A stretch of 64,000 nucleotides of DNA from Arthrobacter sp. 9AX (GCF_902506095.1 NZ_LR733293.1:643501-707500); one strand, 5' to 3'. Positions 34,844-43,462 are shown, counted from the first letter of the stretch. Translations and numbers: made by a program. The notes: generated by a model from the sequence alone, not told the origin.

Positions 34844-35580
34844 CGGCGGTCCGGAACATGGCCGTCATTATGCCGGTACACAACGAGGAGGAACACCTGG
34901 AGCGCGCGGTGGGCGGGGTGGAGGCTGCCGTGGCGTCCCTCCAGCGGCTGCAGCCGGAAACCACGGTAAGGGTGCTGGTGGTCCTGGATTCCTGCATCGA
35001 CTCCTCCGCTGCCATGGCCGCGCACTTCACGGCGAGGTTCAGCTGGTTCTCCGCACTCGCCGTCAGCTTCCGCAGCGTGGGAAGGAGCCGCCGCGCGGGG
35101 ATCCGGGAGGTCCTGCGCCCGGCAGCGGACACACCTGGGGCTGCGGCCGGATGGTGGCTGGCCAACACTGACGCGGATTCGCTGGTGCCGCCGGACTGGC
35201 TGGTGTCCCAGGCCGCGATGGCCGCTGCCGGTGCGGACGCCGTACTGGGGTCCGTGGACATCGACCCCGTGGGGGCGGCGCCGGATTTAGTGCGCAGGTG
35301 GCAGCTGCGGCATCCGTTCCAGGAAGACCACCCACACATTTACGGGGCCAACTTTGGGATACGTGGATCGGCCTACCTGGCGGCTGGCGGGTTTCCGCGG
35401 CACCGCTCCCACGAGGACCGCGTCCTGGCGGAGCGGCTCCGGCGGATGGGCTTCAACGTCAAGGCCACGGACACCATCCGCGTGCTGACCTCAGGCAGGA
35501 CCCACGCCCGCGCTCCACAGGGCCTCGGCGGGTATCTCCGGGCGCTGAGCCTGGAGGCATCGCTGGCACCGGAGACCTGA
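34840..35580 (+). CDS. family 2 glycosyltransferase
   Basis: 246-residue GT-A glycosyltransferase. It has the N-terminal AVIMPVHNEEEHLERAV, the NTDADS DXD-type metal site near residue 110, and a YGANFGIRGSAYLAAGG acceptor-side motif with HEDRVLAERLR. No membrane helix is visible, so it is cytosolic. It starts inside the stop of the PIG-L fusion and is the last gene of the cassette, directly before a terminator. Confidence 0.86.
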   Translation: MTAVRNMAVIMPVHNEEEHLERAVGGVEAAVASLQRLQPETTVRVLVVLDSCIDSSAAMAAHFTARFSWFSALAVSFRSVGRSRRAGIREVLRPAADTPGAAAGWWLANTDADSLVPPDWLVSQAAMAAAGADAVLGSVDIDPVGAAPDLVRRWQLRHPFQEDHPHIYGANFGIRGSAYLAAGGFPRHRSHEDRVLAERLRRMGFNVKATDTIRVLTSGRTHARAPQGLGGYLRALSLEASLAPET

Positions 35581-35619
35581 AAAGGGGGCTGCCGCGGTAT
35601 CCGCGGCAGCCCCCTTTTT
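35580..35619. terminator. strong bidirectional terminator
   Basis: Perfect 18-base-pair stem (AAAAGGGGGCTGCCGCGG and its complement) with a 3-base loop, ending in TTTTT. The stop of the GT2 gene overlaps its left edge, and it also sits 10 bases beyond the stop of the convergent CsbD gene, so it can end both. Confidence 0.92.
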
Positions 35620-35628
35620 CAGGTCAAA

Positions 35629-35805
35629 CTAGTCTTTCTTGAAGGCGTCCTTGATCTTCTCGCCGGCCTGCTTCAGGTCGGCCTTGGACTGGTCCACCTG
35701 GCCCTCAGTGCGCAGGCTCTCGTCGTCCGTGGCCGCCCCCGCGGCCTCTTTGGCCTTGCCGCCCAGTTTCTCGGCGGCGTTGTCGATCTTGTCATCCAAA
35801 CCCAT
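35629..35805 (-). CDS. CsbD-like stress protein
   Basis: 58-residue protein beginning MGLDDKIDNAAEKLGGKAKE, the hallmark of the CsbD family, a hydrophilic helical stress protein under sigma B control in Bacillus. GGGAG precedes the ATG by 7 bases. The frame continues upstream as arginine-rich sequence, which I treat as non-coding. It fits the general-stress genes that follow. Confidence 0.87.
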   Translation of the reverse strand: MGLDDKIDNAAEKLGGKAKEAAGAATDDESLRTEGQVDQSKADLKQAGEKIKDAFKKD

Positions 35806-35919
35806 GGTGATTCTCCCTTCGGGTGGTGGCCGGCGGACGGAACTACGGCCGGTCATGCTCCCATGCTAACCACCTGACGGGTGGCTTCAACAGGTTGCCA
35901 AGGAGTGACGCAGATCCGG

Positions 35920-36177
35920 TCAGACCAGGTCCGGGGCGCTGGCCACGATGTAATCGGCGGCCGCGGGGCCTGTCATGGACAGGTTGTTGCTGTCGGGGTT
36001 GATTCCCCGGGCCTCGAGGGCTTCCCAGAGGGCCTCCGGGGCCAGGAGCGGGGTCTTCTGGATCAGGCACCAGCTGGTGTAAAGCCCATACAGTTCGTCG
36101 CGGCGCAGGCCCAGTCCGGGCTCCCGGTCCGCGATAAGCGCTTCGGCAATAAATTCTTCAAAATGGGTGGCAGGCAT
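35920..36177 (-). CDS. small protein with a possible winged-helix
   Basis: 85 residues. The middle (DELYGLYTSWCLIQKTPLLAPEALWEALEARGI) resembles the winged-helix segment found at the end of phage and plasmid primases, but too weakly for a firm call. It lacks membrane segments and a signal peptide. No ribosome-binding site is obvious. Otherwise unrecognised. Confidence 0.5.
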   Translation of the reverse strand: MPATHFEEFIAEALIADREPGLGLRRDELYGLYTSWCLIQKTPLLAPEALWEALEARGINPDSNNLSMTGPAAADYIVASAPDLV

Positions 36178-36536
36178 GTTAGCTCATTCGGGCTCGACCG
36201 GGGTACCGCCGTCTCTGCTTCAGCGGACCTGCCGGGCACCAATTGGGCCAAGCAGAATAATCACGAAGGTATGGCAGGGCAAGTGATTTGTCCAGTTGGG
36301 CCCTGCATTTCCGGTGGCGAAGCCATTCGTAAAGCGAGGGGGCCGACGGCGACTGGGGGGACTGGCCTCGGTCTCAGAAGAGGCCATCTCACCGCCGGCC
36401 CCGCTTTTGTCCCGGGCCACCTTGCTGACCCGGGAAACTGACAGGACCTCCAGAACAATTTTCCCCTATCTTGAAGGTCCTGCCTAGTCCCCGGACACGC
36501 TGCCACGAGGACGGCGGATTCCCGGGAACCCCGCCG
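36178..36536. other. gene-free stretch
   Basis: About 360 bases without a convincing gene. An 8-base inverted repeat (36442-36449 with 36475-36482, CAGGACCT/AGGTCCTG) lies 55 bases beyond the BrkB stop and may be a weak terminator. Confidence 0.35.
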
Positions 36537-37733
36537 CTACTCCTTGCCGGTACCGCGCTCACGGAGCTTGTCCCGGACCCTGTCGCGGTGCCGTTCCGCG
36601 GACTGGCCGGAACGCTGGCTGCGGTCCCCGTTCTGCGCAGAGCCCTCGTCCTTGCCAGCCCCGCCGCCGTTGGCGGCGCTGTACTTCTCCCGGAGTTCGC
36701 GGCCGTGCCGGATGTCCTCTTCCTCCTGCTTCTGCAGCTTCTCGCTTTTCTTGGTGTCACGTGGCGGCAGCTGGATGGTCTCTTCTGCCTTGATGCCGGC
36801 CTGGAGTTGGCGTCCCCGCTCCATTTCGGCGTCGAACTCCGCGCCAAAGAGCAGGGACATGTTCAGGATCCACAGCCACAGCAGCATCACGATCACGCCG
36901 CCCAGGGCGCCGTAGGTCTTGTTGTAGTTGCCGAAGTTGCCCACATAGAACCCGAAGCCGAGGGAGGCCAGCAGGAAGACGAAGAGGGCGATGCCCGAAC
37001 CCAGGCTCATCCACTTGAACTTGGGCTGCTTGACGTTGGGGGTGGCGTAGTAAAGCACGGCGATGATCACGATGATGAGGGCCACCATCACGGGCCATTT
37101 GGCGATGTCCCAGATGGCGAGGAAAACACCACTGAGGCCGATCAGGCCGCCAACCGCCTCGGCCACCGGGCCGCTCAGCACCAGCATGCCGGCCAGGATG
37201 GCGATGATAACCACCGACAGGAGCGTGACCACCAGCATGGTGCCGCGCAGTTTCACGAAGGGCCGGCCCTCGTCCACCTCGTAGACGCGGTTCATGGCCC
37301 GGCCGAAGGCACCGACGTAGCCTGAGGCCGACCACAGGGCGGTGGCAAGGCCAATGACCAGAGTGAATCCTGCGGCGGGGGCGCTGGCCAGGTCTTTCAC
37401 CACTCCGCCCACCGTGCCCACAGTCTCCGCCGGGACAAAACCGCTCACGATCTGCAGGAGGGCATTGGTGGTCTTCTGCGGATCGCCGAACAGTCCGAGC
37501 AGGGACACCAGGGCCAGGATTGCCGGGAAGAGCGACAGGACCGCGTAGTAGGTCAGGGCTGCCGCGAGGTCGGGGCACTGGTCCTTGGTGAACTCGCGGA
37601 GGGTCTTTTTGAGGATGTACTTCCAGTTCGGCTTGTCCAGTTCCCGGGGGCTGTCCGGCTTCCGGGAGTCGTCCGGAGCCGGCGCCTGGCTTGCCTTGGC
37701 GGTACTTGTTTCGGATGAGTCGTGAGTGGCCAT
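36537..37733 (-). CDS. YihY/BrkB-family inner membrane protein
   Basis: 398 residues. Residues about 40-335 hold six membrane helices of the YihY/BrkB family, including QCPDLAAALTYYAVLSLFPAI at the first and the GALGGVIVMLLWLW helix near 290. The C-terminal tail of about 75 residues is highly charged, with Arg/Glu repeats. Proposed roles range from envelope transport to stress tolerance, and none is established. It is monocistronic with no overlap to neighbours. Confidence 0.88.
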   Translation of the reverse strand: MATHDSSETSTAKASQAPAPDDSRKPDSPRELDKPNWKYILKKTLREFTKDQCPDLAAALTYYAVLSLFPAILALVSLLGLFGDPQKTTNALLQIVSGFVPAETVGTVGGVVKDLASAPAAGFTLVIGLATALWSASGYVGAFGRAMNRVYEVDEGRPFVKLRGTMLVVTLLSVVIIAILAGMLVLSGPVAEAVGGLIGLSGVFLAIWDIAKWPVMVALIIVIIAVLYYATPNVKQPKFKWMSLGSGIALFVFLLASLGFGFYVGNFGNYNKTYGALGGVIVMLLWLWILNMSLLFGAEFDAEMERGRQLQAGIKAEETIQLPPRDTKKSEKLQKQEEEDIRHGRELREKYSAANGGGAGKDEGSAQNGDRSQRSGQSAERHRDRVRDKLRERGTGKE

Positions 37734-37761
37734 GGGGTGTCCTCTCGATAGGGTGCGAAAA

Positions 37762-37803
37762 CTGACAGGCCGGCTCCGCGGGATGGCGGGGCCGGCCTGT
37801 CAG
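37762..37803 (-). terminator. rho-independent terminator of the DUF3618 operon
   Basis: Perfect 13-base-pair stem (CTGACAGGCCGGC and its complement) with a 16-base loop. Reading leftward it is followed by TTTT. It lies 34 bases past the end of the DUF3618 gene. Confidence 0.8.
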
Positions 37804-37837
37804 ATGGTGCTGTGCCTTGGGGTTTGCCGCGGTGCGC

Positions 37838-38500
37838 TTAGGTGTTTTGGACGTGGTCTTTGGCGTCGGTGGCGCGGTCTTTGACGTCGGTGACGGCGTC
37901 CTGGCCTTCGGCTTTGACGTTTTGGGCGGCGTCGGTGGCGGTGGCTTTGACGTTTTCCACTGCTTCCTGGGCCGGTTCCTTCAGGTCCTGGGCCACGGTT
38001 TTGGCGGCGTCGGTGACTTGGCTGACGAGGGGTTCGGCGGCGGTTTTGAGTTGCTGGGCCGCTTCGCGTTCCTTCGCGCTTGGGGGGATCAGGGACGAGA
38101 TGAGCATCCCGGCGCCGAACGCGATCAGGCCGGTGGCCAGGGGGTTGCCCTGGGCTTTGGCTTTGACCTGGTCCGGGGTGTGGCTGATCGCGGTGCCGGC
38201 GTCGGAGAGTTTGGTGGCGACGTTGTCTTTGGCGTCGTGCAGGGTCTCGCCGGTGCTGTGCAGGGCGTTGGTGGTGTGCCCCGCTCCGGTGTGGGCCGCG
38301 TTGTGGGCGGTGCTGCTGGCGGTGTCTGCTGCTCCCATGATTTTCTCCTTCACCCCGACAACGGCGTCTTTTACCTTGTCGGTCTGGCGGTGGACGATGT
38401 TGGACGGGGTGACTTTGTCTGCCACGGCGTCCACGTTGGTGCCCAGGCGGGCGCGGGTGGCTTCTATGTCGGCGCGGATTGCGTCCGGGTTTTCGCTCAT
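37838..38500 (-). CDS. DUF3618-containing helical protein
   Basis: 220 residues. The N-terminus (NPDAIRADIEATRARLGTNVDA) is the DUF3618 signature. One hydrophobic helix (about 118-140, GLIAFGAGMLISSLIPP) separates it from a long helical, Lys/Ala/Asp-rich C-terminal half with repeated VK/TDAAQNVKAE-like steps. Its role is unknown. Related proteins occur with holin-superfamily and stress genes. It starts in an ATGA overlap with the upstream gene. Confidence 0.8.
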   Translation of the reverse strand: MSENPDAIRADIEATRARLGTNVDAVADKVTPSNIVHRQTDKVKDAVVGVKEKIMGAADTASSTAHNAAHTGAGHTTNALHSTGETLHDAKDNVATKLSDAGTAISHTPDQVKAKAQGNPLATGLIAFGAGMLISSLIPPSAKEREAAQQLKTAAEPLVSQVTDAAKTVAQDLKEPAQEAVENVKATATDAAQNVKAEGQDAVTDVKDRATDAKDHVQNT

Positions 38501-38928
38501 CGGTTTACCTCACCTGGTTTGAGGGTTGGGGGAATTTCGGAGAGTGTTTCGCCTGTCTGGGGCAGGCCTTTGATTTGTTTGAGTTCCTTGCGGCCGATCG
38601 AGGCCAGGACCGCGGCGATGATGCCCCAGATTACGGCGACGATCACTGCGGCCCAGCCCAGCGGCATCAGCGCGCCGAGGGCGAACATCAGGGCCAGGGA
38701 CAGGAAGATCAGGACGAAGTGCCCGGCGACGCCGGCTCCGGCGAGCATGCCGGAGCCTTTGCCTGCCCTGGTGGCGGATTGTTTCAGTTCGGCCTTGGCG
38801 AGCTCCACTTCCTGGCGCATCAGGGTGGACAGGTCCCGGGTGACATCACCCAGCAACTCACCCAGCGACGCGTTGTCCGCCTTCACATGCGCCTCACTCG
38901 GCGGCATCTCCGGAATCTGGCTGCTCAT
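38497..38928 (-). CDS. phage holin superfamily / DUF1469-like protein
   Basis: 143 residues. A short hydrophilic N-terminus with LGELLGDVTRDLSTLMRQEVELAKAELK is followed by two close membrane helices (about 62-83 and 88-110) and a polar tail. This is the 'phage holin family/DUF1469' layout. The context shows stress-gene membership rather than lysis. The start (ATG at 38928) shares one base with the stop of the upstream gene, and the stop overlaps DUF3618 by four bases. Confidence 0.78.
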   Translation of the reverse strand: MSSQIPEMPPSEAHVKADNASLGELLGDVTRDLSTLMRQEVELAKAELKQSATRAGKGSGMLAGAGVAGHFVLIFLSLALMFALGALMPLGWAAVIVAVIWGIIAAVLASIGRKELKQIKGLPQTGETLSEIPPTLKPGEVNR

Positions 38929-39917
38929 CACAGACCGCCGGACTGGCCGTCCCTGGAGCGGTCCCGCGTCAGGGGATCGCCGGCCATCGGGTCATCGGCA
39001 AGGCTGCGGTCGCCCAGCGGGTCCTCAGCCGTACGGCTGCCTGCCCAGGGTTCTTCTTCCACCAGTTGCGGGCTGCCCAGCGGGCCGGGCGCAGATGCTG
39101 CTGACGGATAGGGCGTGGTTGACGGGTAGCCCGTACCCGGAGCACCGCCGTCGAAACCGGCAGCAGTGGCCGGTGCGGGGGACTGGACCGGCGGGGGCGG
39201 GACGGTTCCGCCGGCGGCAGCGTAGCCCTCGGCGTACTGGTCGCCGTACGGGCTGGAATACTGGCCGGAAAGTCCCGACGTGCCGGCACGGCCGGCGCCG
39301 GCGGTGGAGGAGGTTTCGGTGCCGGCGGCGAGGCCCCGGGTGAGGCGGCCTGCCAGGACACCGGCTCCTGCGGCGAGCAGCAGGAACGTGCCCGGGCGAT
39401 TGCGGGCGAACCGCTGGACTTCGCCCAGGAGGTCACCCGGCTGCTTGTTCTCCAGCCAGGAAGCGACAGACTCGCTGCGCTGGGCAGCCTGTCGGATCAA
39501 ATCGCTGGCGACACCCTGCTGCTCCGGGGCGCTGGCCATGCTGTGCAGCTGGCTCGAAATGTTCCGAATGCCCTCGGCGGCCTTCTGCTGCTGCGTGCCC
39601 GCCTGGTCTGACAACCCGGACTTCGCCTGCGCCAGCAGATCCTGGGCGCTGTGCTTGGCCTCGGACGCAACGTTCGCAACTTCTTCCTTGGCGGTCTGGG
39701 CCACGTTTTGCGCCGAGTCTGCCGCCGTCCGTGCAACATCGGCTGCTTCTTCCTTCGCTGCTTCCTTGCGGGACGTCCCGGAGGTGCTGCCAGGGACCTC
39801 GCGGTCAGGGGAAGTTGCGGCCGGCGGGAAAGTAGTGGCGCTTCGCTCGCCCGGAATTCCTGTGGAGGCCGGCGGAGCCGTGTAGGCGGGATCCTCGGGC
39901 CATCGGTTCTCTGTCAT
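38928..39917 (-). CDS. LEA-like helical and proline-rich protein
   Basis: 329 residues in three parts. Residues about 45-115 are Ala/Lys/Glu-rich with an 11-residue-like periodicity (AADSAQNVAQTAKEEVANVAS), like group 3 LEA proteins of desiccation tolerance. A single hydrophobic stretch near residue 177 (FLLLAAGAGVLAGRL) follows, then a Gly/Pro/Ser/Tyr-rich C-terminal region. The start at 39917 (MTENRW) follows a GAAAGAGAGAGCGAAG purine run. First gene of a three-gene operon. Confidence 0.72.
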   Translation of the reverse strand: MTENRWPEDPAYTAPPASTGIPGERSATTFPPAATSPDREVPGSTSGTSRKEAAKEEAADVARTAADSAQNVAQTAKEEVANVASEAKHSAQDLLAQAKSGLSDQAGTQQQKAAEGIRNISSQLHSMASAPEQQGVASDLIRQAAQRSESVASWLENKQPGDLLGEVQRFARNRPGTFLLLAAGAGVLAGRLTRGLAAGTETSSTAGAGRAGTSGLSGQYSSPYGDQYAEGYAAAGGTVPPPPVQSPAPATAAGFDGGAPGTGYPSTTPYPSAASAPGPLGSPQLVEEEPWAGSRTAEDPLGDRSLADDPMAGDPLTRDRSRDGQSGGL

Positions 39918-40045
39918 CTTCGCTCTCTCTTTCCAAGAAGGCCGGTTGTTGATCAAGAACCAGCGATACTGGCCGTAAAATAATAAGCATGATTACTAAT
40001 AAAAGGTAAGTGCCCTTGCTAATCGAGTAGGTAACGGTCCCAAAA

Positions 40046-40702
40046 ATGTCAGCCGGAAAGGCTTCCGCCCCTTCCGGAAACTACAAGGCGAAAGTGGTGG
40101 GAAGTGTGGAAACAGCTCCATGGGTTTGGGTCATAGTGGCCATTGTTGTGGTGGTGTTGATTGTGCTGCTGCTCCTGGCAACGGGACGGCGCCGCAAAGC
40201 GCTCCAGCAGAAACGGGACGACGCGCACCGCGAAAAGGCCGCCGAGATCCGCCGGGATGCCCAGGATCGGGAACTTGACGCCCGCGAGCGCGAGGCCAAG
40301 GCTGCACGGGCCAAGGCAGACGCCGAGCAGGCGCAGGTTGATGCGGCCCGGCTGCGCCAGCAGGCGGAGCATCAGGCAACCGAGGCAAAGTCGCTCCGGG
40401 AAGACATCGCCGATCGGACGCGGAAAGCAGACGAGCTTGATCCCGACGTCACCACCGGCCGCGGGGACCGGAGCAACCGTGAAGGCATCCACCATGGCGA
40501 TGCTGCCGCAGGGGTGGCCGGCCCCGGCGACGGCGCTGACGCTGCCCGCGATGGCGTCCGCAACGACCAGGTCCTCGACGGCGGTGCGCACCACCGCGAC
40601 GACCGGACCGACGGCGATGGCCGGAGTGACAGCCGCAACGGCACCACGAATCCCCTGACGGGCAGCCACGGTGAACAGGAGAATCCCCGCCCGGGTATCT
40701 AG
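40046..40702 (+). CDS. membrane-anchored coiled-coil hypothetical protein
   Basis: 218 residues. One N-terminal membrane helix (about 26-45, WVWVIVAIVVVVLIVLLLL) precedes a charged coiled coil (about 50-125, with repeated A/E/R/K heptads). The C-terminal ~90 residues are Asp/Gly/Arg-rich and disordered. A GTG inside the reading frame would remove about 20 residues and is an alternative start. No family is recognised. Upstream DNA is AT-rich and likely holds promoters in both directions. Confidence 0.6.
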   Translation: MSAGKASAPSGNYKAKVVGSVETAPWVWVIVAIVVVVLIVLLLLATGRRRKALQQKRDDAHREKAAEIRRDAQDRELDAREREAKAARAKADAEQAQVDAARLRQQAEHQATEAKSLREDIADRTRKADELDPDVTTGRGDRSNREGIHHGDAAAGVAGPGDGADAARDGVRNDQVLDGGAHHRDDRTDGDGRSDSRNGTTNPLTGSHGEQENPRPGI

Positions 40703-40730
40703 TCCACCGGCGGTTTGGAACGCCCGGGCG

Positions 40731-41783
40731 TCAGTGCCGCCGCTTGAGGGCGCGCGGTGCCAGGACAGGGGAGGGAGCCACTCCCTCCCCTGCTCCCATG
40801 CCCGCCAGCACGTCAAGGACTGCCTCCACGGATGATTTCCTGGCTTTCCAGCCCAGGACCCGCCAGGCGCGCTCCATGTCCATCACCGGGACGCCCGCAG
40901 CCATCTCAACCCACCCGGCGTCCATGGGAAGAAGGCGGAGCTGCCAGGCCAGGCCCACGAGCTTGTGGAGCAGTTCCATGGGGACAGGGAGGATTCTCCG
41001 CGCCCGCACGATCCGGGCAAGTTCCCGGGGTGTGAGCACCGGTTCGGCGGCGACATTAAAGGCCCCGGAGGCCCGCTGGTCGATGACGCGCCAATAGGCC
41101 TCGGCGACGTCGTCCGCGTGAACAGCCTGGAAAATGAGGTTGTCCGGGGCGGGCAGAACCGGAAGCCAGGGCCTTTTTGGCACCACGCGGGGGATGGCCG
41201 GGCCCAGGAAGTACCTGCCGATCTGGCTCGCGGCGTCCTGCTGGAAAATCAGCCCGGGACGCAGCCTTGCCACTGCGATTCCCGGCTCCGCTGCCGCGAA
41301 CTCATCAAGGAGCTTTTCCTGCGCTGCCTTGTGCCGGCTGTAGTGCGAACCTGCCATGCCGGTGGCCGGCCACGTCTCATCCAGCCGCCTGTCCTTCGGG
41401 GCTTTGCTGTAGGCGCCGATCGAGGACGCGCACACCACCTGTTTGACGCCCGCCTTCCGGGCTGCTTCCAGCACGTTCGCGGTACCCGTGACGTTGGTCC
41501 GGTGCAGCTGGTCGAGGTCCCGGTTTGGCTGGATCTGCCATGCCAGGTGGACCACGGAATCCACGCCTGCCAGTGCAGACTCGAGCAGGGGCCTGTCGCG
41601 TTCCAGTCCAACATCCAACGTGTGCCAGTCGACACCGGCGTAGGGAGCCCGTGAGGTGTCCGGCAGGCGCCTGCTGATTCCCCTCAGGTGCAGGCTTCCC
41701 GGCTTCCCGGCGATCTGGCCCTGCAGGTTGCGCAGCAGGGCCGTCCCCGCATTTCCGCTGGCTCCGGTGATGGCGATGCGCAT
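40731..41783 (-). CDS. NAD-dependent epimerase/dehydratase-family protein
   Basis: 350-residue extended SDR. It has the N-terminal ITGASGNAGTALLRNL dinucleotide motif, SSIGAYSKAP near residue 120 and an active-site Y-x3-K in HYSRHKAAQEK. It has the C-terminal substrate domain of sugar-nucleotide epimerases and similar reductases. AAGGAG lies eight bases before the ATG. Substrate unknown. It is divergent from the sigma factor gene. Confidence 0.85.
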   Translation of the reverse strand: MRIAITGASGNAGTALLRNLQGQIAGKPGSLHLRGISRRLPDTSRAPYAGVDWHTLDVGLERDRPLLESALAGVDSVVHLAWQIQPNRDLDQLHRTNVTGTANVLEAARKAGVKQVVCASSIGAYSKAPKDRRLDETWPATGMAGSHYSRHKAAQEKLLDEFAAAEPGIAVARLRPGLIFQQDAASQIGRYFLGPAIPRVVPKRPWLPVLPAPDNLIFQAVHADDVAEAYWRVIDQRASGAFNVAAEPVLTPRELARIVRARRILPVPMELLHKLVGLAWQLRLLPMDAGWVEMAAGVPVMDMERAWRVLGWKARKSSVEAVLDVLAGMGAGEGVAPSPVLAPRALKRRH

Positions 41784-41930
41784 GGTAAGGACTCCTTGGC
41801 GGCGGGCGTGCAATTTCGTCTTACCTGACGAGCCTACTGCCGGGAAGGATTGTTTTATAAGCAACCTTATGATTTCCTACTGCTAAGTCTTGCCGCAGGC
41901 TTTCGGAACCAAACCGAGGGAACCAACGAC

Positions 41931-42791
41931 ATGCCCGAATCTTTCGCCGCGCTTGCCGTGGATACGCCACCCGTCCAGGAACCAGGCCTGGAACCTCAGA
42001 GGGAAAACCGGCCTGCCGGCAACCAGGGGCGCCTCCGGGCAACCTTCGAAAACGACCTGGTCCTGGGTTACCTGGATCTTGCCGAGGCCCTCGCTGCCCG
42101 CTTCGAAGCCCGGGGCAGGGAACGCGCGGACCTGAACCAGGTGGCCTACCTTGGACTGGTCAAAGCCGCCCGGGGCTTCGACCAGTCCAAGGGCGAGAGT
42201 TTCCCCGCCTACGCCGCCCCAACCATCGCGGGGGAGCTGAAGAGATACCTGCGTGACCGCACCTGGGTGGTCCGGCCGCCCCGGCATATCCAGGACCTGC
42301 GCACCAGGATGTTCCGCGTGGAACCGGAGCTGGTGCAGGCCCTGGGCAGGAATCCCAGCGTGGCGGAACTCGCCACCGAGCTGGAAACCGACGCAGCGGC
42401 CGTGCAGGAGGCCATCTCGGCGTCGAGCAGCATGCACCCGGATTCCCTGGACGCAGCCAACCCGCACAGCGACGCCCCGTCCGTGGGGGACTTGTTGGCC
42501 TGCCCGGAAACGCCCCTGGAGCGGCTCGAGGACCTGGCCTGCCTGCGGGAGGCCATGCAGGACCTCGATCCCGCGGACCGCGAGCTGCTGTACCGCCGCT
42601 ATTTCTGCGAGGAAACCCAGGTCCAGCTGGGGAAGCGGCTGGGGATGTCGCAGATGCAGGTATCGCGGCGGCTGGCCCGCGTGCTCGTGGAACTCCAGCG
42701 CCGGCTTTTGGGCAGCGGCCCGGCGGGCTCGCGCCAGGTTTCCGGTGACGTGCGGTCCGGTCGGGGCACTTCCAGGACCGGCAGCAGGTAA
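41931..42791 (+). CDS. RNA polymerase sigma factor, SigB/SigF (RpoF) group
   Basis: 286 residues with a region 2 core near residues 42-100 (LVLGYLDLAEALAARF and DLNQVAYLGLVKAARGFD). Region 3 (GRNPSVAELATELE) and region 4 with a helix-turn-helix (TQVQLGKRLGMSQMQVSRRLARV) follow. This matches the SigB/SigF general-stress and developmental sigma family. No anti-sigma (RsbW-like) gene is adjacent. The N-terminal 40 residues and C-terminal 25 residues are extra and disordered. The start at 41931 follows a GAGGG. Confidence 0.88.
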   Translation: MPESFAALAVDTPPVQEPGLEPQRENRPAGNQGRLRATFENDLVLGYLDLAEALAARFEARGRERADLNQVAYLGLVKAARGFDQSKGESFPAYAAPTIAGELKRYLRDRTWVVRPPRHIQDLRTRMFRVEPELVQALGRNPSVAELATELETDAAAVQEAISASSSMHPDSLDAANPHSDAPSVGDLLACPETPLERLEDLACLREAMQDLDPADRELLYRRYFCEETQVQLGKRLGMSQMQVSRRLARVLVELQRRLLGSGPAGSRQVSGDVRSGRGTSRTGSR

Positions 42792-42925
42792 ACCCGCAAG
42801 GCCGGCTGCGTACCCTGTCGCGGTCCTATCTTGCCTGTTCAAGCCGCAAAACCAGTCTCGAGCCGATAGGTGAGAAAAGCCGCAGCCCTTGTTTAGGAGC
42901 AGCAGCAGGAGGGAACGGAGACGGT

Positions 42926-43462
42926 ATGGGAAGCTCCGTAAGCTCCAAGCTCCGCGCTGTCCTGTTCGACCGGGACGGAACACTGGTGGTCGATGTCCCC
43001 TACAACGGGGACCCCGGCCGGGTCATGCCGGTGCCGGGTGCCAAAGAAGTGCTTGACGCACTCCGGGCCGGCGGGATCGCCACCGGAGTCATCAGTAACC
43101 AGTCCGGCATCGCGCGGGGCCTGATCACCGCCGGTGACGTAGCGGCAGTCAACGCCAGGGTGGAGGAACTGCTGGGTCCCTTTGACGTGTGGGAGGTATG
43201 CCCGCATTCGGACCGGGACGGCTGCCCCTGCCGCAAACCCGCTCCGGGAATGGTGCACAGCGCCTGTCGGAAGCTTGGCATCGAGGAGCGGGAGGCGGCC
43301 CTCATCGGCGACATCGGCGCTGACGTCCGGGCCGCCGAGGCCGCCGGAGCAACAGGGGTCCTGGTGCCCACACCGGTCACCCGGGCCGAAGAGGTGGCCG
43401 AGGCCCAACTGGTGGCCCGCGACCTGGCAGAGGCCGTCTCGCTGCTGTCGGAGCGGCCCTGA
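42926..43462 (+). CDS. gmhB: D-glycero-D-manno-heptose-1,7-bisphosphate 7-phosphatase-like HAD
   Basis: 178-residue HAD-IIIA phosphatase. Nucleophile and acid/base aspartates D15 and D17 lie in FDRDGTL, motif II is SNQSGIARG near residue 57, the zinc-binding CPHSDRDGCPCRKP follows near 92, and motif IV is IGDIGAD near 127. The Cys/His zinc loop is the mark of GmhB-type enzymes, which remove the 7-phosphate in heptose activation. It is the first gene of the heptose cluster. Its stop shares one base with the next start. Confidence 0.9.
   Translation: MGSSVSSKLRAVLFDRDGTLVVDVPYNGDPGRVMPVPGAKEVLDALRAGGIATGVISNQSGIARGLITAGDVAAVNARVEELLGPFDVWEVCPHSDRDGCPCRKPAPGMVHSACRKLGIEEREAALIGDIGADVRAAEAAGATGVLVPTPVTRAEEVAEAQLVARDLAEAVSLLSERP

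Noticed and set aside
38497..38928. Phage lysis module or prophage suggested by the holin-superfamily gene
   Set aside because: No endolysin, integrase, capsid or tail genes are nearby. The gene sits in a stress operon, where this family is common in actinobacteria.
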